From Allodiplogaster sudhausi (lineage: Eukaryota; Nematoda; Chromadorea; Rhabditida; Diplogasteridae), in the NCBI GenBank assembly GCA_945643635.1, contig CALZFC010000040.1:2505501-2569500 (forward strand): a stretch of DNA of 64,000 nucleotides. Reading direction: 5' to 3'. Positions within the stretch are counted from its first letter, which is position 1. Every line of letters begins with the position of its first letter. The notes under the pieces are model-generated. The model was not told the DNA's origin. It saw nothing but the letters and a program-made list of their open reading frames with translations, and did not search any database. The position numbers were made by a program, and so were the translations under genes. This document shows, one piece after another, positions 36,551 to 47,804 of this stretch.

Positions 36551-38606
36551 ATGCGCTTCGTGGGCAGCGGCGGCTACGGCGCAGTGTATGAAGTGGCGAA
36601 GGACGGACGGAGACTGGCGGCCAAGGTCGAGATCATCAATCGGAAGAACAGCGGCACGCTTGGCATCGAGGTGAGGAAGAAGGAGACGAAGGAGAAAGAA
36701 CTGATTTGGAAGATAATGCAATTCTTAGACACAAAGTTTGAAAAACCATTTTTAAATACATCGTTTCGAGATTGAACAAATTAATCGTTTCGAGTGATTG
36801 TCGACCAAAACAACAGGGTCTCGTGCTGCGGAGAATGCAGTTCTCGAAGCACGCGTGTCGCCTTCATCTCATCGCAACCAGCACCGAGAACAACGTCAAG
36901 ATCAACGTCATGATGATGAGTCTCCTCACCTACCCACTCAACAAGTCAACTCTCTCTTCTCCCTCTCCCTCCCTCTCTCGCTCTCTCTCTCGCTTTTCTC
37001 TCCCTGCCTCGATAGTTCTCCACTTGAGATTGCGCCGTGCGTGCCCTCAGCAGCGCTTCACTCGTTCAACTTCCATTCGCGTAGGCATCCAGTGTCTCCA
37101 GGTCGGTCTCTCTCTCTCACTCTCTCTCTCTCTCTCTCTTTCGCATTGCTCCCCTCTCTCCTTCCCCCATTGTCTCTCTTTTCCTCTCCTCTCCCCATCC
37201 CTTCCCTCAGGCACTCCGCGACCTCCACTCGATCGGCTTCCTCCACCGCGACGTGAAGGCGGGCAACTTCGGCATCTCGCCCTCTCGCGTCGTCACTCTC
37301 ATCGACTTTGGCTTCGCGCGACGCTTCGTCGACGTCAACAGCAAGGGTCAAGTGCACATCAGAGAGCCGAGGTCTCATTCTGCTCTGCCTTCTCATTGAG
37401 CCTCTCTCTCTCTCCTCTCTCTTTCTGTCTCTATTTCTGTCTCTCTCACTCTCTCTCCCTCTCACTTACTCTCACGCTCTCCTTCTCTCTCCCTCTCTCT
37501 CTTTCTTTCTGTCTCTCTCGCTCTCACTCACTCTCTTTCATTCACTCTGTGTCCTTGCAGAGCCCACGCTTCGTTCGTCGGTACCACTCGCTACTGCAGC
37601 CCGCACGTGCACAAGAGGAGAGAGCAGGCGAGGAGAGACGACCTCTACGCGTGGCTCTACATGCTCATCGAGATGATCACTGTTAGAATCTCTCACGTTC
37701 TATCGCTCTCGCCTCTCTCTCTCTCCAACTCCTTCTTTTTCTAACTCCATGATTTCTCCCATCATCAGCTTTATTCATTTGCAGGCAAATCTGCCATGGA
37801 GCGAATGCTCAGAGAAGAAGATGCAGAGCATTAAGGTGCTGAAGCTGCTTTGCATTGTTGTTTTACCCAGCTGTCTCGCCAATCTCTCATTTCTTCTGCT
37901 CTCTCACTCCTCTCCTGTATTAGAAACAGTTGGATTCTGATGTCCTGGAGAAGTGTCCGCAGGAGCTTCTCTTCGTCTACGACCACATCAAATCGCTGAA
38001 GTACGCTTCCAAGCCGAACTACAACCTCATTCTGCATTGGCTGCAGCGAGTAAGATTCCATTATCTACAAGTTAACTACACGGCTTGTTAACTTCACGCC
38101 CTCTACCTCCATGTCTCGTTCTCTCCCTCTCTCTCTCTCCCTCTCTCTCTCTCTCTATTTTCCTCTCTATCTGTTCTGACCTTCCCTCACTCACCCTCTC
38201 TCCAGATCTGCACTCGTTGTTGCATCCGCAATGAGGATCCCTTCGACTGGGAGGCCGGTGGCCGTCACGAGTTCGTCGCTAAGAAGCTCCAAGACGCGCA
38301 GCGCGAAGCTGACGAAGAATACGTTCGTTATCATAAATACTAACAGATATGAAAAAAGTGGTTTAGATGAGAAAGCAGAAATCGGAGACTCTGACCATCA
38401 GCTCGGCCGAAGTGAGCACGAACTACAGCAGTGAGATGGGAGAGTCGGGGCAGAGCCTCCCGAGCAAGGCATCCGAGGGAGACTCGAGCGGGCAGGAGAG
38501 CGGGCACGCCCAGCAGCCTGCCACCGGACTTCTTGCCCGCCAAGTCCGCTCTCTCACCAACAGATTCAGCCAGTTCCTTGCCACCAAGGAGACACCTCTC
38601 CCCTGA
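36551..38606 (+). CDS. Tau-tubulin/casein-kinase-1-like protein kinase 2
   Basis: Ser/Thr kinase of the CK1/TTBK group, plus strand. Exon 36551-36670 holds the glycine loop (FVGSGGYGAVYE) and AAKVEI (ATP Lys). Later exons give CPQQRFTRSTSIRVGIQCLQ (about 37025-37100), ALRDLHSIGFLHRDVKAGNFGIS (catalytic loop) and LIDFGFARRF (DFG) in 37210-37372, then GTTRYCSPHVHKR and RRDDLYAWLYMLIEMIT (37561-37680), NLPWSECSEKK, and EDPFDWEA near 38250. The frame can end at 38343 (VRYHKY), or a phase-0 splice at GAATAC/gttcgt leads to a Ser-rich tail ending at 38606, which I prefer. The start is taken at 36551 because it directly precedes the glycine loop; a longer N-terminus is possible. The join in the hinge region (36.9-37.0 kb) is unsettled. 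Confidence 0.85.
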
Positions 38607-39252
38607 TCCATTTCCTCGTCTTGCGCTACTCTCAGTCTTCTCTCCCTCTCCTTCACTTCCCTCCCCCCTTTTCTTAAGGATAAACTATTGTTTAAACCAG
38701 GCAAAAACACAAGCTTCGCTATAAGGCTGTGCATACAAACAAAATAATTCACCTCGATCTTGGCAAATTACCAGAAAGGAGTTGTTCAAACCTATCGTAC
38801 TTTTAAGTTTTTTAAACCTACTTCTGATTTGGAAAGCCGTGAAAAAAGAAAAGAAAAAATTGAGATACCTAATTTATTCTAATCATTCATGAAATGCAAT
38901 TTCAATTCTACCCACTGAAATAGATATAATAACAGTCTAACTAACATACATACATATGTACACATGTACATCCATCCGAAACGTTTCCCATCTTTTCTCT
39001 AGTTCCATACTTTGTTCTAACAATAAGGCATCAATATCATTCAGACTTCTTCATTTTCCTTGTCTGTCTTCAGCTTCTTCAGTCAAAATATGAACGTTGC
39101 CGACATAACAATGCTCTTCTCCTAGGTTATCTATTTTCTTTTCTTCTATATTTAGTTTCTGTTGACAAGGATGGGAACTTTTCTTTGATATAAAAGGTTG
39201 TGTTCGGGAAGCAGCGGGCACTTGTACACAAGTTAATAATAGCAGCGAAAGA
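38607..39252. other. Intergenic
   Basis: AT-rich with a TACATA/TATGTA cluster at about 38943-38975. No gene seen. Confidence 0.6.
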
Positions 39253-39763
39253 ATGCTCACCTCTCCTGCCTTTCTCTTCTTCTCTGCCCTTCTTCTCTCC
39301 GCTTCTCTCGCACAGCGAAACAACGTCCCGTGTGGATTCTGTCAGTTTCTGCAACTCATTGCACAAATCTTCTTTAATTCGACATTGAAGTTGTACAATG
39401 AATAAGTCGTGCTTTGCAGCTTGCACTCGGAATGCCCGTTTCATGGTGTCCCTGGACGGCCAGAATGCAATGGCGGACTGCTCCAACCCGGGACGCAATA
39501 ATGCCCTGACCGACCGATGCAACTCGTGTTGCCAGGCCTTCGCCCTCACCGCCGGACTCAGTGCGGTATGTCCAGTTCTCTCTCTCTCCATCCTAATTAC
39601 CTCGACTCTTAGCTAAGCAAGCATCAAAATATGACTGTATGAATAGGAGCGTGCAGCCGCCTTTCCCTCAAGCGACGGCAGAACGTGCGTCTGCTGCACG
39701 AACAACGATCGCTGCGGCAGGCCGGGTCCGATTCCCGCGGCGGCCATGGACTCCGACGATTAG
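39253..39763 (+). CDS. Small secreted cysteine-rich protein, 116 aa
   Basis: Exons 39253-39340, 39420-39565 and 39647-39763 are phase-consistent. A signal peptide (MLTSPAFLFFSALLLSASLAQ) is followed by NVPCGFSCTRNARF, ADCSNPG, RCNSCCQAFA, TCVCCTNNDRCG and an acidic end (MDSDD). Nine Cys in the mature part suggest a disulphide-rich extracellular protein. I do not recognise the family. The arrangement with a SC...C...CNSCC...CVCC...C pattern recalls unnamed nematode secreted proteins; the role is unknown. Confidence 0.65.
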
Positions 39764-40200
39764 AGATGAAGAAGATTCATCAGATTCATCTCTTCTCTAT
39801 AAGCTCCCCATTTGCTGCCCATTTCCACTTTAATCCAACACGTTCGATAAATTTTGCTTTTCAAGAGATGTTTACATTTTCGATTGAATAAAGAAGAAAG
39901 AAAAATAATCATTACCTTGAATTAGGAAGAAAAAATTAAGCATCACAAGGTATGTATGTATATACATAGGTATGTATGTATGTACATTCACAAGTTATAG
40001 ATGAGCCAGGCAAAATTGAGAAAGAGAAAGGTAATCGGTTATTCCTCAGCATATATTTGTTTATCTGCATTGTTTTAATAAATTAATAGACAAGGGAGAG
40101 ACACTTAACCGAGAGAATTGCGCAATCAGATAAATAAGAGGCTCGCAACAAGGCGGCCAATGTGATGCATAGGGCACCAAAAAAAGAACATTAGAAAGAA
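39764..40200. other. Intergenic between secreted protein and LINE
   Basis: AT-rich with a TATGTA/TACATA cluster at about 39950-39986. No gene seen. Confidence 0.6.
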
Positions 40201-40256
40201 AGTAAAATATGTGTCGCAATTAATTAGTTGCCATAATTATAACACGAATAGATAAT

Positions 40257-43074
40257 TCAACGAGAGAGGACATGATTCTTAATGAGAAGGCGAGCAGATG
40301 GAAACGATAAATCAAAAATATTGTCGGGCAGTCTATTCCAAGAGTCGACAATCCTATTTGCAAAAAAGTTCATATACATGCTAGAATGAAACTTGAACTT
40401 ACGCAGCTTAAAGCGATGTCCTCTAGTAAACCCAACTGGTGAGAAACTAAATATATCAGTTGACTTGATACCATATAGGCCTTTAACAATCTTATAAGCA
40501 ACGACAAGGTCATTAATCTCACGGCGGGCATAGAGCGGCTCTATATTTACAAACGCTAAACGCTCACTGTAGGGGAGGAGGGAGAGACCGCATCTTTTAA
40601 AAGCAAGTCGCGTGAAGCGCTTCTGAATGTTCTCAATCTGGTTAATAAGGTAAATTTGGCTAGGGGACCATACTTCCATGCAAAATTCAAGTAAAGGGCG
40701 AACATAAATGACAAATAAACGAACTAGAAAAGTGATATTGCGAGATCTAAAGTTCCTTAGTATATGGAAGAAAGCTCTACTTGCTCGTCTACAAATCAAA
40801 TCAATATGGTTTTGGAAAGAAAGATCATTAGACATTTGGACCCCAAGGTCACGATAAGACGAAGTGGGAGGTATAGGCTGAGAAAGTAGGGTAGGTTGAA
40901 AGGGTGGGTGGGCTGCTCCAATGGCCATGAACATCGTCTTCTTGAAGTTGATGGCGAGTCCCCAGTCGGATGACCACTCGGCAACACAGTCGAGAGCGCG
41001 CTGCAGAAGCACAGTATCTGCAACAGTATATATTTTAGCATCATCAGCATAAAGTGTACAGAATGAGCCAATGGGTAAGTAGTCGGGAAGGTCATTAATG
41101 TAAAGAAGAAACATAAGTGGGCCACAGACGCTTCCCTGAGGGACTCCAGAAGGAACCGCGTATTCATAGGAAAGTTCCCCGTCCACTATTACCCGCTGTG
41201 TTCTATCGGTGAGGAAAGAAGAGAGCCAACGGAGGAGAGAGCCAGATATACCATAGCAGGAGAGCTTCTTAATAAGAAATGGGAGAGGGATAGTGTCAAA
41301 TGCTTTAGAATAGTCAATATAGACAGCAGATACAAAGGAGGACGAGTCAACCGCGGAGTGCCAGGTGGAGAGAGAGGAAAGCAGAGCAGAGGCGCATGAT
41401 TTTCTCCTACGAAAGCCGTGCTGAGAAGGAGAGAGGTTCATCAAGATAATCAAATAGCTGCTTGCAGACAATGCGCTCAAATGTTTTAGAAATGCCTGAG
41501 GTAAGGGAAATGGGTCTATAATTAGCAGGGTCGCTAATGTCGCCTTGGCGCTTATAAATGGGCTTAACATGAGCTGTTTTCCAGAGAGAAGGACAAATGC
41601 CATGAAGGAGGAATCGGTTAAAAAGTATAGTAAGAGGAACAGAGATAGCTACAGAAGTGCCTTTAAGAAATGCATAAGGAACTCCGTCAGTGTAAGAGTT
41701 TCGAAGGGGAAGACTTCTAAGCATATGGTGAACTGTAACGGCTGAGAAGTCTAAATAGTCAATTCGTGCAGATGTCCTAGATGGGAAGGAATTACTTGCA
41801 AATGGTGAGGGTATGGAGGAGGAGTAGGATAATTGGAAAGAATTAGCAAAGCAGATAGCCTTTTCGGAGTTGTCAGTCAAAGTGCGGCCAGAAACACGAT
41901 CTTTAATTGCACTAATAGTAGGTTTTGCCTTGACGCGGCCGTTAACAAAGCTGAAGAATGAACGAATAGAACATGATGAGACGGCACGTTTCTCTTGGTC
42001 ACGCTGATAAATACGTATAGCACGTCTAAGCCTAGATGAGGAACGGAGAAAAGGTTGCATGCCGTGGGCATGGGAGGATCGGTATAGCTTACGACATTTA
42101 CGAAGGAGCCTGTTAATACGAGAAGGGTAACGAACATTCTTAGGTTTAATTTTTATAAGGGGAACTGTAACAGCTATAATTTCATGAATGATTGAAAAAA
42201 ATGTGTTGTATAAAATATCGGGGTCAGTATAATCGGAGAAAACAAGATTCCAGTCAAACGAAGAGATGAGAGCGGAGGCATATTCAAAATTGGCCTTGCG
42301 ATAATTGGGGATTACAAGAGGAGGAGCAGCGGAAGACGGGAAGCAGACATCAAATTTTACGAGTCAGTGATCAAAGGAAGGGAGAGGTGGTTGAATATTA
42401 CATTCCGCGATGAGACTAGGATCATTTGAGAACAAGAGATCTAGAATATTATCTTGGCGCGTAGGCGAGAGAACAAGCTGAGTAAGGCTGATGCTGGTGG
42501 CAAAGGAGAGCAGCTGGGAGGAGGGATGAAGGGGGGAGAGAGGCGAGCTAAGCGAATGAAGTTTCCAATTAATTTCGTGACAATTAAAGTCGCCGCAGAG
42601 AAGAAAGTGATTAGTACAATTTGCATAAATTGAGCCAACATGCTCCAAGCACTCGGAGAAAGACTCGTTAGAGCAGCTTGGACTGCGGTAGACTGAAACA
42701 ATTGTAACGGATTTGGAGAGCCTGCCAGAAGCACAGACACAAACAGCGACAAGTTGACAGTATGGAGAGAATGAACATGAAGAAACAAGAGATGAGGGAA
42801 GGCGGGCAGAGACTAGACAAGCCACCCCACCACCGGGACTAGGGGAAAGGCGATCTGAGCGAAAAACTTGGTATGTTCCATTCAAAGACAGAGAGGAGTC
42901 TTGCAGACGGTCAGGGGAGGCCCAAGTTTCAGACATAGCAAGTACATCAATAGGATGTGAAGATAACAAAAAGTTCAATATATCAAGCTTAGAGACTACT
43001 GATCTGAAATTTGCATGATAGCAGTGGATAAGAGAGTTAGAAAGAGCAGGGCACGGATCAGGAAGTTTTGTCAA
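40257..43074 (-). pseudogene. LINE ORF2: APE endonuclease + reverse transcriptase, broken
   Basis: The endonuclease segment runs from 43074 with HANFRSVVSK, AMSETWAS (catalytic Glu), VYRSPSC, LCGDFNCHEINW (Asp) and the final FDH. A TGA follows directly, after which the frame continues (LVKFDV...). The RT segment begins near 41600 with PVKPIYK-like motif, NYRPISL and SKTFERI, then shifts frame near 41430 before SQHGFRRRKSCASALL. Downstream motifs are DYSKAFDTI, GVPQGSVCGPLMFLLYINDLP, YADDAKIY and a C-terminal RRF-like region (VQ/IQKRFTRL). Two lesions make it a pseudogene; the rest is well preserved, implying recent decay or residual copies elsewhere. Confidence 0.85.
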
Positions 43075-43125
43075 TTTAGATTTTCTGTTTGCGATTTTAG
43101 ATTGGCTATCCCGGATTCCTAGACC

Positions 43126-44100
43126 TCAATTAGAAGGGGAGGAGGGAAACTGAGATTGGTTTGGCGGTGGCGGAGGGGTGCTCTTGTTGTCCAGCCGCTT
43201 GGTGCCGGTTGCCTCAACGTCCTCGTCTCCCATGTGCTCATCATCCTCGGCGAGTGGCTGGAGGCTACGCTTGCCCGGCCGGCGCGCGCCTGATGAGGCG
43301 AGCTTCATCAGCGCGTTCACGAGATTGCGACGCGGGAGCTGCACCCTCCTGGCCCTGCCGTGAGGCGTCGGAGGGGGCACGCGGAGAGGGCCAGAGCCTG
43401 GAGTCAGAGATGGAGAGGACGCACCAGGCAGTTCTGAGGCAGTCTTGCGCCTGCGGTTCGAGTTGTGAAAAGTCCGGGAGGAAATCTGGCCATTAGACAG
43501 AGAGAGGCCACTGCCAGGAGCAGTGGCATTTTGAGAGAGAAAAGAGGCAGAGAGAGAAGAGGCAGAAAGAGAAGAGGATGAGGCTTTCGCCTTGGAGAGA
43601 TTGTTTTGAGACCGCTCAGTGAGGGGGCGCGGGTTACGCAATTCCACAACACGTTCATCGCGGACAACGTACTGGAGCATTCCAACCTCGGCATTGAGTC
43701 GGCCAGCCTCTTTGCGAGCAGCCGTTTCCTGCGCGAGCTGCTCGGGAGTGAGGTCTCGCCGCCAGTAAGCATGAGGATGAGCGGCGATCTCGGGGTGCTT
43801 CTTGGCCCGGGCAACGGCAAGGAACGACTCGCGGAGAGAGTTGGAGGGGAACTCGACCTTGATAATGCGTGGGGCGCTCTTACCATGACGGTGTGTGGAG
43901 ATTTCCCCTTTTTGCAGGGAGGAAGTCAGAAGAGCATCTTGAGAGATCTCAATGATCTCAGAGACTATCCTGATATCATTCTCATTAGTTGCAATCTCGT
44001 TCTCCTTCTCAGGAAAGCCCTTTAGCACCGCTCTCTTTGCCTTCTCCTCCAACATGTCCCTTCTCCCATAGAGGGCGGAAGAAACAGCTGCAGTAAGCAA
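43126..44100 (-). CDS. LINE ORF1 protein, 324 aa
   Basis: Uninterrupted frame immediately upstream of ORF2. It is rich in Lys, Glu and Arg, with KVEFPSNSLRESFLAVARA and YWRRDLTPEQLAQETAARKEA, resembling the RNA-binding (RRM-like) ORF1 proteins of CR1-type elements that coat the transposon RNA. The C-terminal third is Ser/Pro-rich and basic. The start at 44100 is the first ATG and is not otherwise supported. Confidence 0.7.
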   Translation of the reverse strand: MLTAAVSSALYGRRDMLEEKAKRAVLKGFPEKENEIATNENDIRIVSEIIEISQDALLTSSLQKGEISTHRHGKSAPRIIKVEFPSNSLRESFLAVARAKKHPEIAAHPHAYWRRDLTPEQLAQETAARKEAGRLNAEVGMLQYVVRDERVVELRNPRPLTERSQNNLSKAKASSSSLSASSLSASFLSQNATAPGSGLSLSNGQISSRTFHNSNRRRKTASELPGASSPSLTPGSGPLRVPPPTPHGRARRVQLPRRNLVNALMKLASSGARRPGKRSLQPLAEDDEHMGDEDVEATGTKRLDNKSTPPPPPNQSQFPSSPSN

Positions 44101-44362
44101 GCATCTCTTCCCATGTCTGCTCTTTGCTTGTTCAGATAGTTCACCTTGACGATTCTCTTCTTTCAGCCTTTCATCTCTTTCTTTCTCACTCTCTTCCTAT
44201 CACTATCAGTTTCCTTCTTCTGCCCTCTCCTCTCTCCACGCCCCTTTTTCTTATCAATACGAGTGCGGTCACTTCCTCTCATTGTCCATCAGCAAGTGCA
44301 TTCTTTCGTATCAGAAACGGGACGCACTCAGTTGGTCCTTTTTCTGTAAAGTGAGAGGAAGA

Positions 44363-46065
44363 ATGTCAGTTTCCTACGACTTCAGCGGCAAGAAGATTCT
44401 CGTGACTGGAGCAAGCCGAGGTTAATTAAATATGTTCATAATTATTATAAGCTCAAAAATTTATCTTAAAGTAAGGACATTTAGCAATTTTCACACCGTG
44501 CTACCACAAATCATAATTATAGTTAATATTTCAAGGAATTGGCCGCGCGATTGCATTGACACTGGCGAAGGCAGGGGCAGCTGTCGTTGCGCTGGCCAGG
44601 AATGGAGAGGAACTGAAGCATCTCGCCAGAGAGGTTAGCGAGAGAGAAACACTCCTTTGTGTATTATTACTTATGAGAAAACAATGTTAGTGCCCGACAG
44701 GACAGTACACAAATGTGGCAGCGAGGAAAAGAATGTTTCACAAAAGCCGTTTGAGTGTAATGGGTCCGATACAACAAACCTACTCTTCACTGTTCTTCTC
44801 TTGTCTTTCATTTCATCTTTGTGAAGAGTGAAGCATACAGATTTCTCGCTCATCATCACAGAAGTTCTCCAGTATTTGACGGCCCTTCTTCCTCGACTCG
44901 AGAAGCCCGTGGATGTCTTTATTTCGCTAAGAAGGCTCATCGATGATCACCCTAGATTCATTTTTATTTAAAAAGTCTGAGTTAAAAATTAAGTTACTTT
45001 GATTGCCCTTAATAATAATTGAATTGAACGATATTTTTTTCATTTTCAACTAATTTCCCGTCGTGCAGGTTGTATGGTTTGAGGAAGACAAAGGCATTGG
45101 TTTAATTCCAACTGATTTTGAAATGCTTCCGTTCTGTAATTTCTCCATCGGTTCAGGCGGCGACTTCGAAAGGAGCCATCACTGCACTCGCCTGCGATGT
45201 TACTTCTTCTCCGGCCGAGCTGGCCGAGGCGCTCTCCCCTCATCAGCCCTTCTACGGCCTTGTCAACAACGCGGGCATCGCTGCTCTCGAACCAGTGGGC
45301 AGCGTCACCGAAGAGGCTCTCGACAGGTTCAACCCTTCCCTCCCTTCATTCATTCTTTTCTTGTCCTTCATAAACTTCCAGTCGTCAACTTCAATTTCAG
45401 TACGTTCTCCGTGAACTTCCGAGGAGCCTTCTTCATGGCCCAGGCAGAGACGAATGGAATGCGCGAGCATGGAGTGCAAGGGGTTGTGGTGAATCTCTCG
45501 AGCCAAGCCGGCATCAAGCCTCTTCCATCTCATCTCGCTTACTGCTAGTGCAGCCAATGTCATCTGAGTGTTCCTGACCAGTCTCCGTTCTCAGGCTCAG
45601 CGAAGGCCGCCCTTGACATGGCGATGCGAGTGATGGCTCTTGAACTGGGCAAGTATGGCATCCGAGTCAACGCCGTCAGCCCCACCGTCGTGCTCACCGA
45701 AATGGGAAGAGCGGTAAGAAAATCTTATTTTGAAATTATTAGTTCTCTATTTTTACATTTGATGGTTTCATGACACATTTTACATACGAATGAAATGGAT
45801 TGGTAACTTGCTGAAATATTACAGAATTGGAGCAACCCAACGAAAGCGGCAGAGCTTCTAGAGAGCATGCCTCTGCAGCGTTTCGCAGGTTTCTTCAGTT
45901 TTCTCGCCTCTGATACTATGTCTAGTAAAGGATAAAAGGAAAATACATAAATTTGCAGAGGTGGACGAAGTAACGCGTGCTGTGTGTTATCTTCTCTCTG
46001 CCGATGGTTCTTGCATGACCCCAGGCCACGCCCTTCCCATAGACGGGGGATGGACTACGTGCTAG
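44363..46065 (+). CDS. Short-chain dehydrogenase, L-xylulose/dicarbonyl reductase type, 252 aa
   Basis: NADPH-dependent SDR that reduces L-xylulose to xylitol and alpha-dicarbonyls in the family (vertebrate DCXR). Seven exons, all in phase: 44363-44420, 44536-44633, 45157-45326, 45401-45543, 45595-45713, 45825-45888, 45959-46065. Motifs are VTGASRGIGRAIA (Rossmann glycine motif), [17 protein letters not shown] (catalytic Ser), AYCSAKAAL (catalytic Y-x3-K), [21 protein letters not shown] and PIDGGWTTC. The whole length matches a typical single-domain SDR (about 245 aa). The Y-x3-K motif is split by a GC-AG intron (45544-45594). Assignment to the DCXR branch rests on the C-terminal motifs. Confidence 0.9.
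45544..45594 (+). other. 51-nt GC-AG intron splitting the SDR catalytic motif
   Basis: Donor ACT/GCTAGT, acceptor TTCTCAG/GC. Only this join restores Y-C-S-A-K; the exon otherwise runs into TAG after AYC. Confidence 0.75.
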
Positions 46066-46236
46066 AGAATTCATTCTTTTTACTTAATTAATAATTTCTA
46101 GGCAGTTGATGTCTTTTGCTCATGTCGGAAGTATATAATGTATAAGAAACCCTTTTGAGCCAACTAGGAAGCTATTTTGGATGCATTCTGAGCATATACA
46201 AAATGTGAAAACAGGGAAAGACGCAGGCAAGCTCCT

Positions 46237-47724
46237 TTATTCATTTTGTTTGTCTCTGTTCTCCTTACACTTAGCAGAGCAATAAAGAGTGTTCGAGCGA
46301 AGGTAGAACTTCTCGCCAATCAGCGGACGTTCACAGGTTTGGCATCTGAAAAGTGATTGGCTGTTTATATTATGCTGCCAAGCAATGAAGATGAGGACGA
46401 TGGAGAAAATGAAAAATGGGTTTAGGAGAGTGCAATGCTATACAGGGCGAGGAGAACCTCCTAAATGCGATCTAATACCATTGTTCCAAGTGCCATAGAA
46501 AGAAATGATTTTGCAATAGAAGAACGAAGTAGGAACCGGAAGCACTGCTCGGATGCGTGCCAGTGCAACTCTCCGTAGTTCAGTCTCTTTTCATCTGCCG
46601 AGATCTTTGTCTGACACGCCTCGCATGTCTGCAATATAACATACTATAGCTAAACTAGCTGGTATATGGACAAAATTATAGTGATTTCAAAACATAATCA
46701 ATGCAAAAATTTTGTTACAAGCGGTAAATGTAGAAAATAAAAAAAAATTAAAATAAAATATCTTTGGCAGAGCAACCTTAGCAAAGAGGCGCAGGTAGCA
46801 CTCGAGACAATGCGGCTGGTCGTCCCGGGTCACGTAGCGATGGCCGCCAAGCTTCAGGTCACACCTATCAATTTTATTTCCAGTTTCCATCATACAACCT
46901 ATGTATTTAGATAATTTTTAGATGCTGAAAAGAATTAACATAAAGAACGAACGCAAAGCATGCGAAGTGGTCAAAGTGCCATGGCTTCTCCTCTGCCAGA
47001 GTGTACTCGCGAGCGAAGATCAGCTGCAGATGATACTTATGGATAAAGGCTTGCTATTTTCATTGTGCTAGCCAGCAAACCTCATCGCAGCCAGCGCATC
47101 GCGGGTACTGGATCTCTGCGAAGTGGCGACCGCAGTAGTAGGAACCCTATACTGCTTCTCATGTTATTGAAGAAACAGAGTCTACAAATAATCGAGGGAA
47201 TAGAGTACTGGCTTGCCTGGTGGAAGAAGTAGATCATGTCAACCAGAAGTTGGTCGCATTTGCAACAACGGAAGCACGAAGGATGCCAGGTGTCCTTAGA
47301 AGAAATAATGAAACGGATGCTTCTATGGTCTTGGAAGCGGATTCCATCAATATTGAGAAGGAATGAATGTAACCCCGGGAGTGCCGTGTTCAGTCTGGAC
47401 GCCCACGTCGCCGTGCTTCAGCTGTCCGATGCATTGTCGGCAGTCCTGAGGGGAGGAGAGCAGACATTCGTTTGAGACAAAGTTATATACGAATTTTCCT
47501 AAGGATACATAATCACTTTTTCTAAACAATCTTAATATGTACAGAAAAGTACCGTGGGTTCGATTGTGCGACGACCATTCTCATCGATGTGGACGTGGTT
47601 GGAAGGAGCGTCCGGAGAGGACGCTTCGAGGTCAAGTCCCCGCATCGCCCGATCCAGAAACCCGTCGCGATCCACTTCCACCACTGTGCCAATTCCTGCC
47701 ACCTAAGACACACACGGAAATCAT

Positions 47725-47769
<45 letters not shown>

Positions 47770-47772
47770 GAC

Positions 47773-47804
<32 letters not shown>

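Larger units (their letters stand above)
40200..44110 (-). mobile_element. Non-LTR retrotransposon (LINE; CR1/Jockey-like), recently inactivated
   Basis: Two-ORF LINE on the minus strand: ORF1 (43126-44100) and ORF2 (endonuclease + reverse transcriptase, about 43074-40257). Ends are approximate and no target duplication was identified. ORF2 carries one in-frame TGA at about 42364-42366 and one frameshift near 41430, and otherwise reads through. The YADD RT motif, the SETW/GDFN endonuclease motifs and the HGFRRRKSC segment support an APE-type non-LTR element. Confidence 0.88.

Noticed and set aside
43161..43496. Cys-rich plus-strand frame
   Set aside because: Antisense shadow of LINE ORF1.
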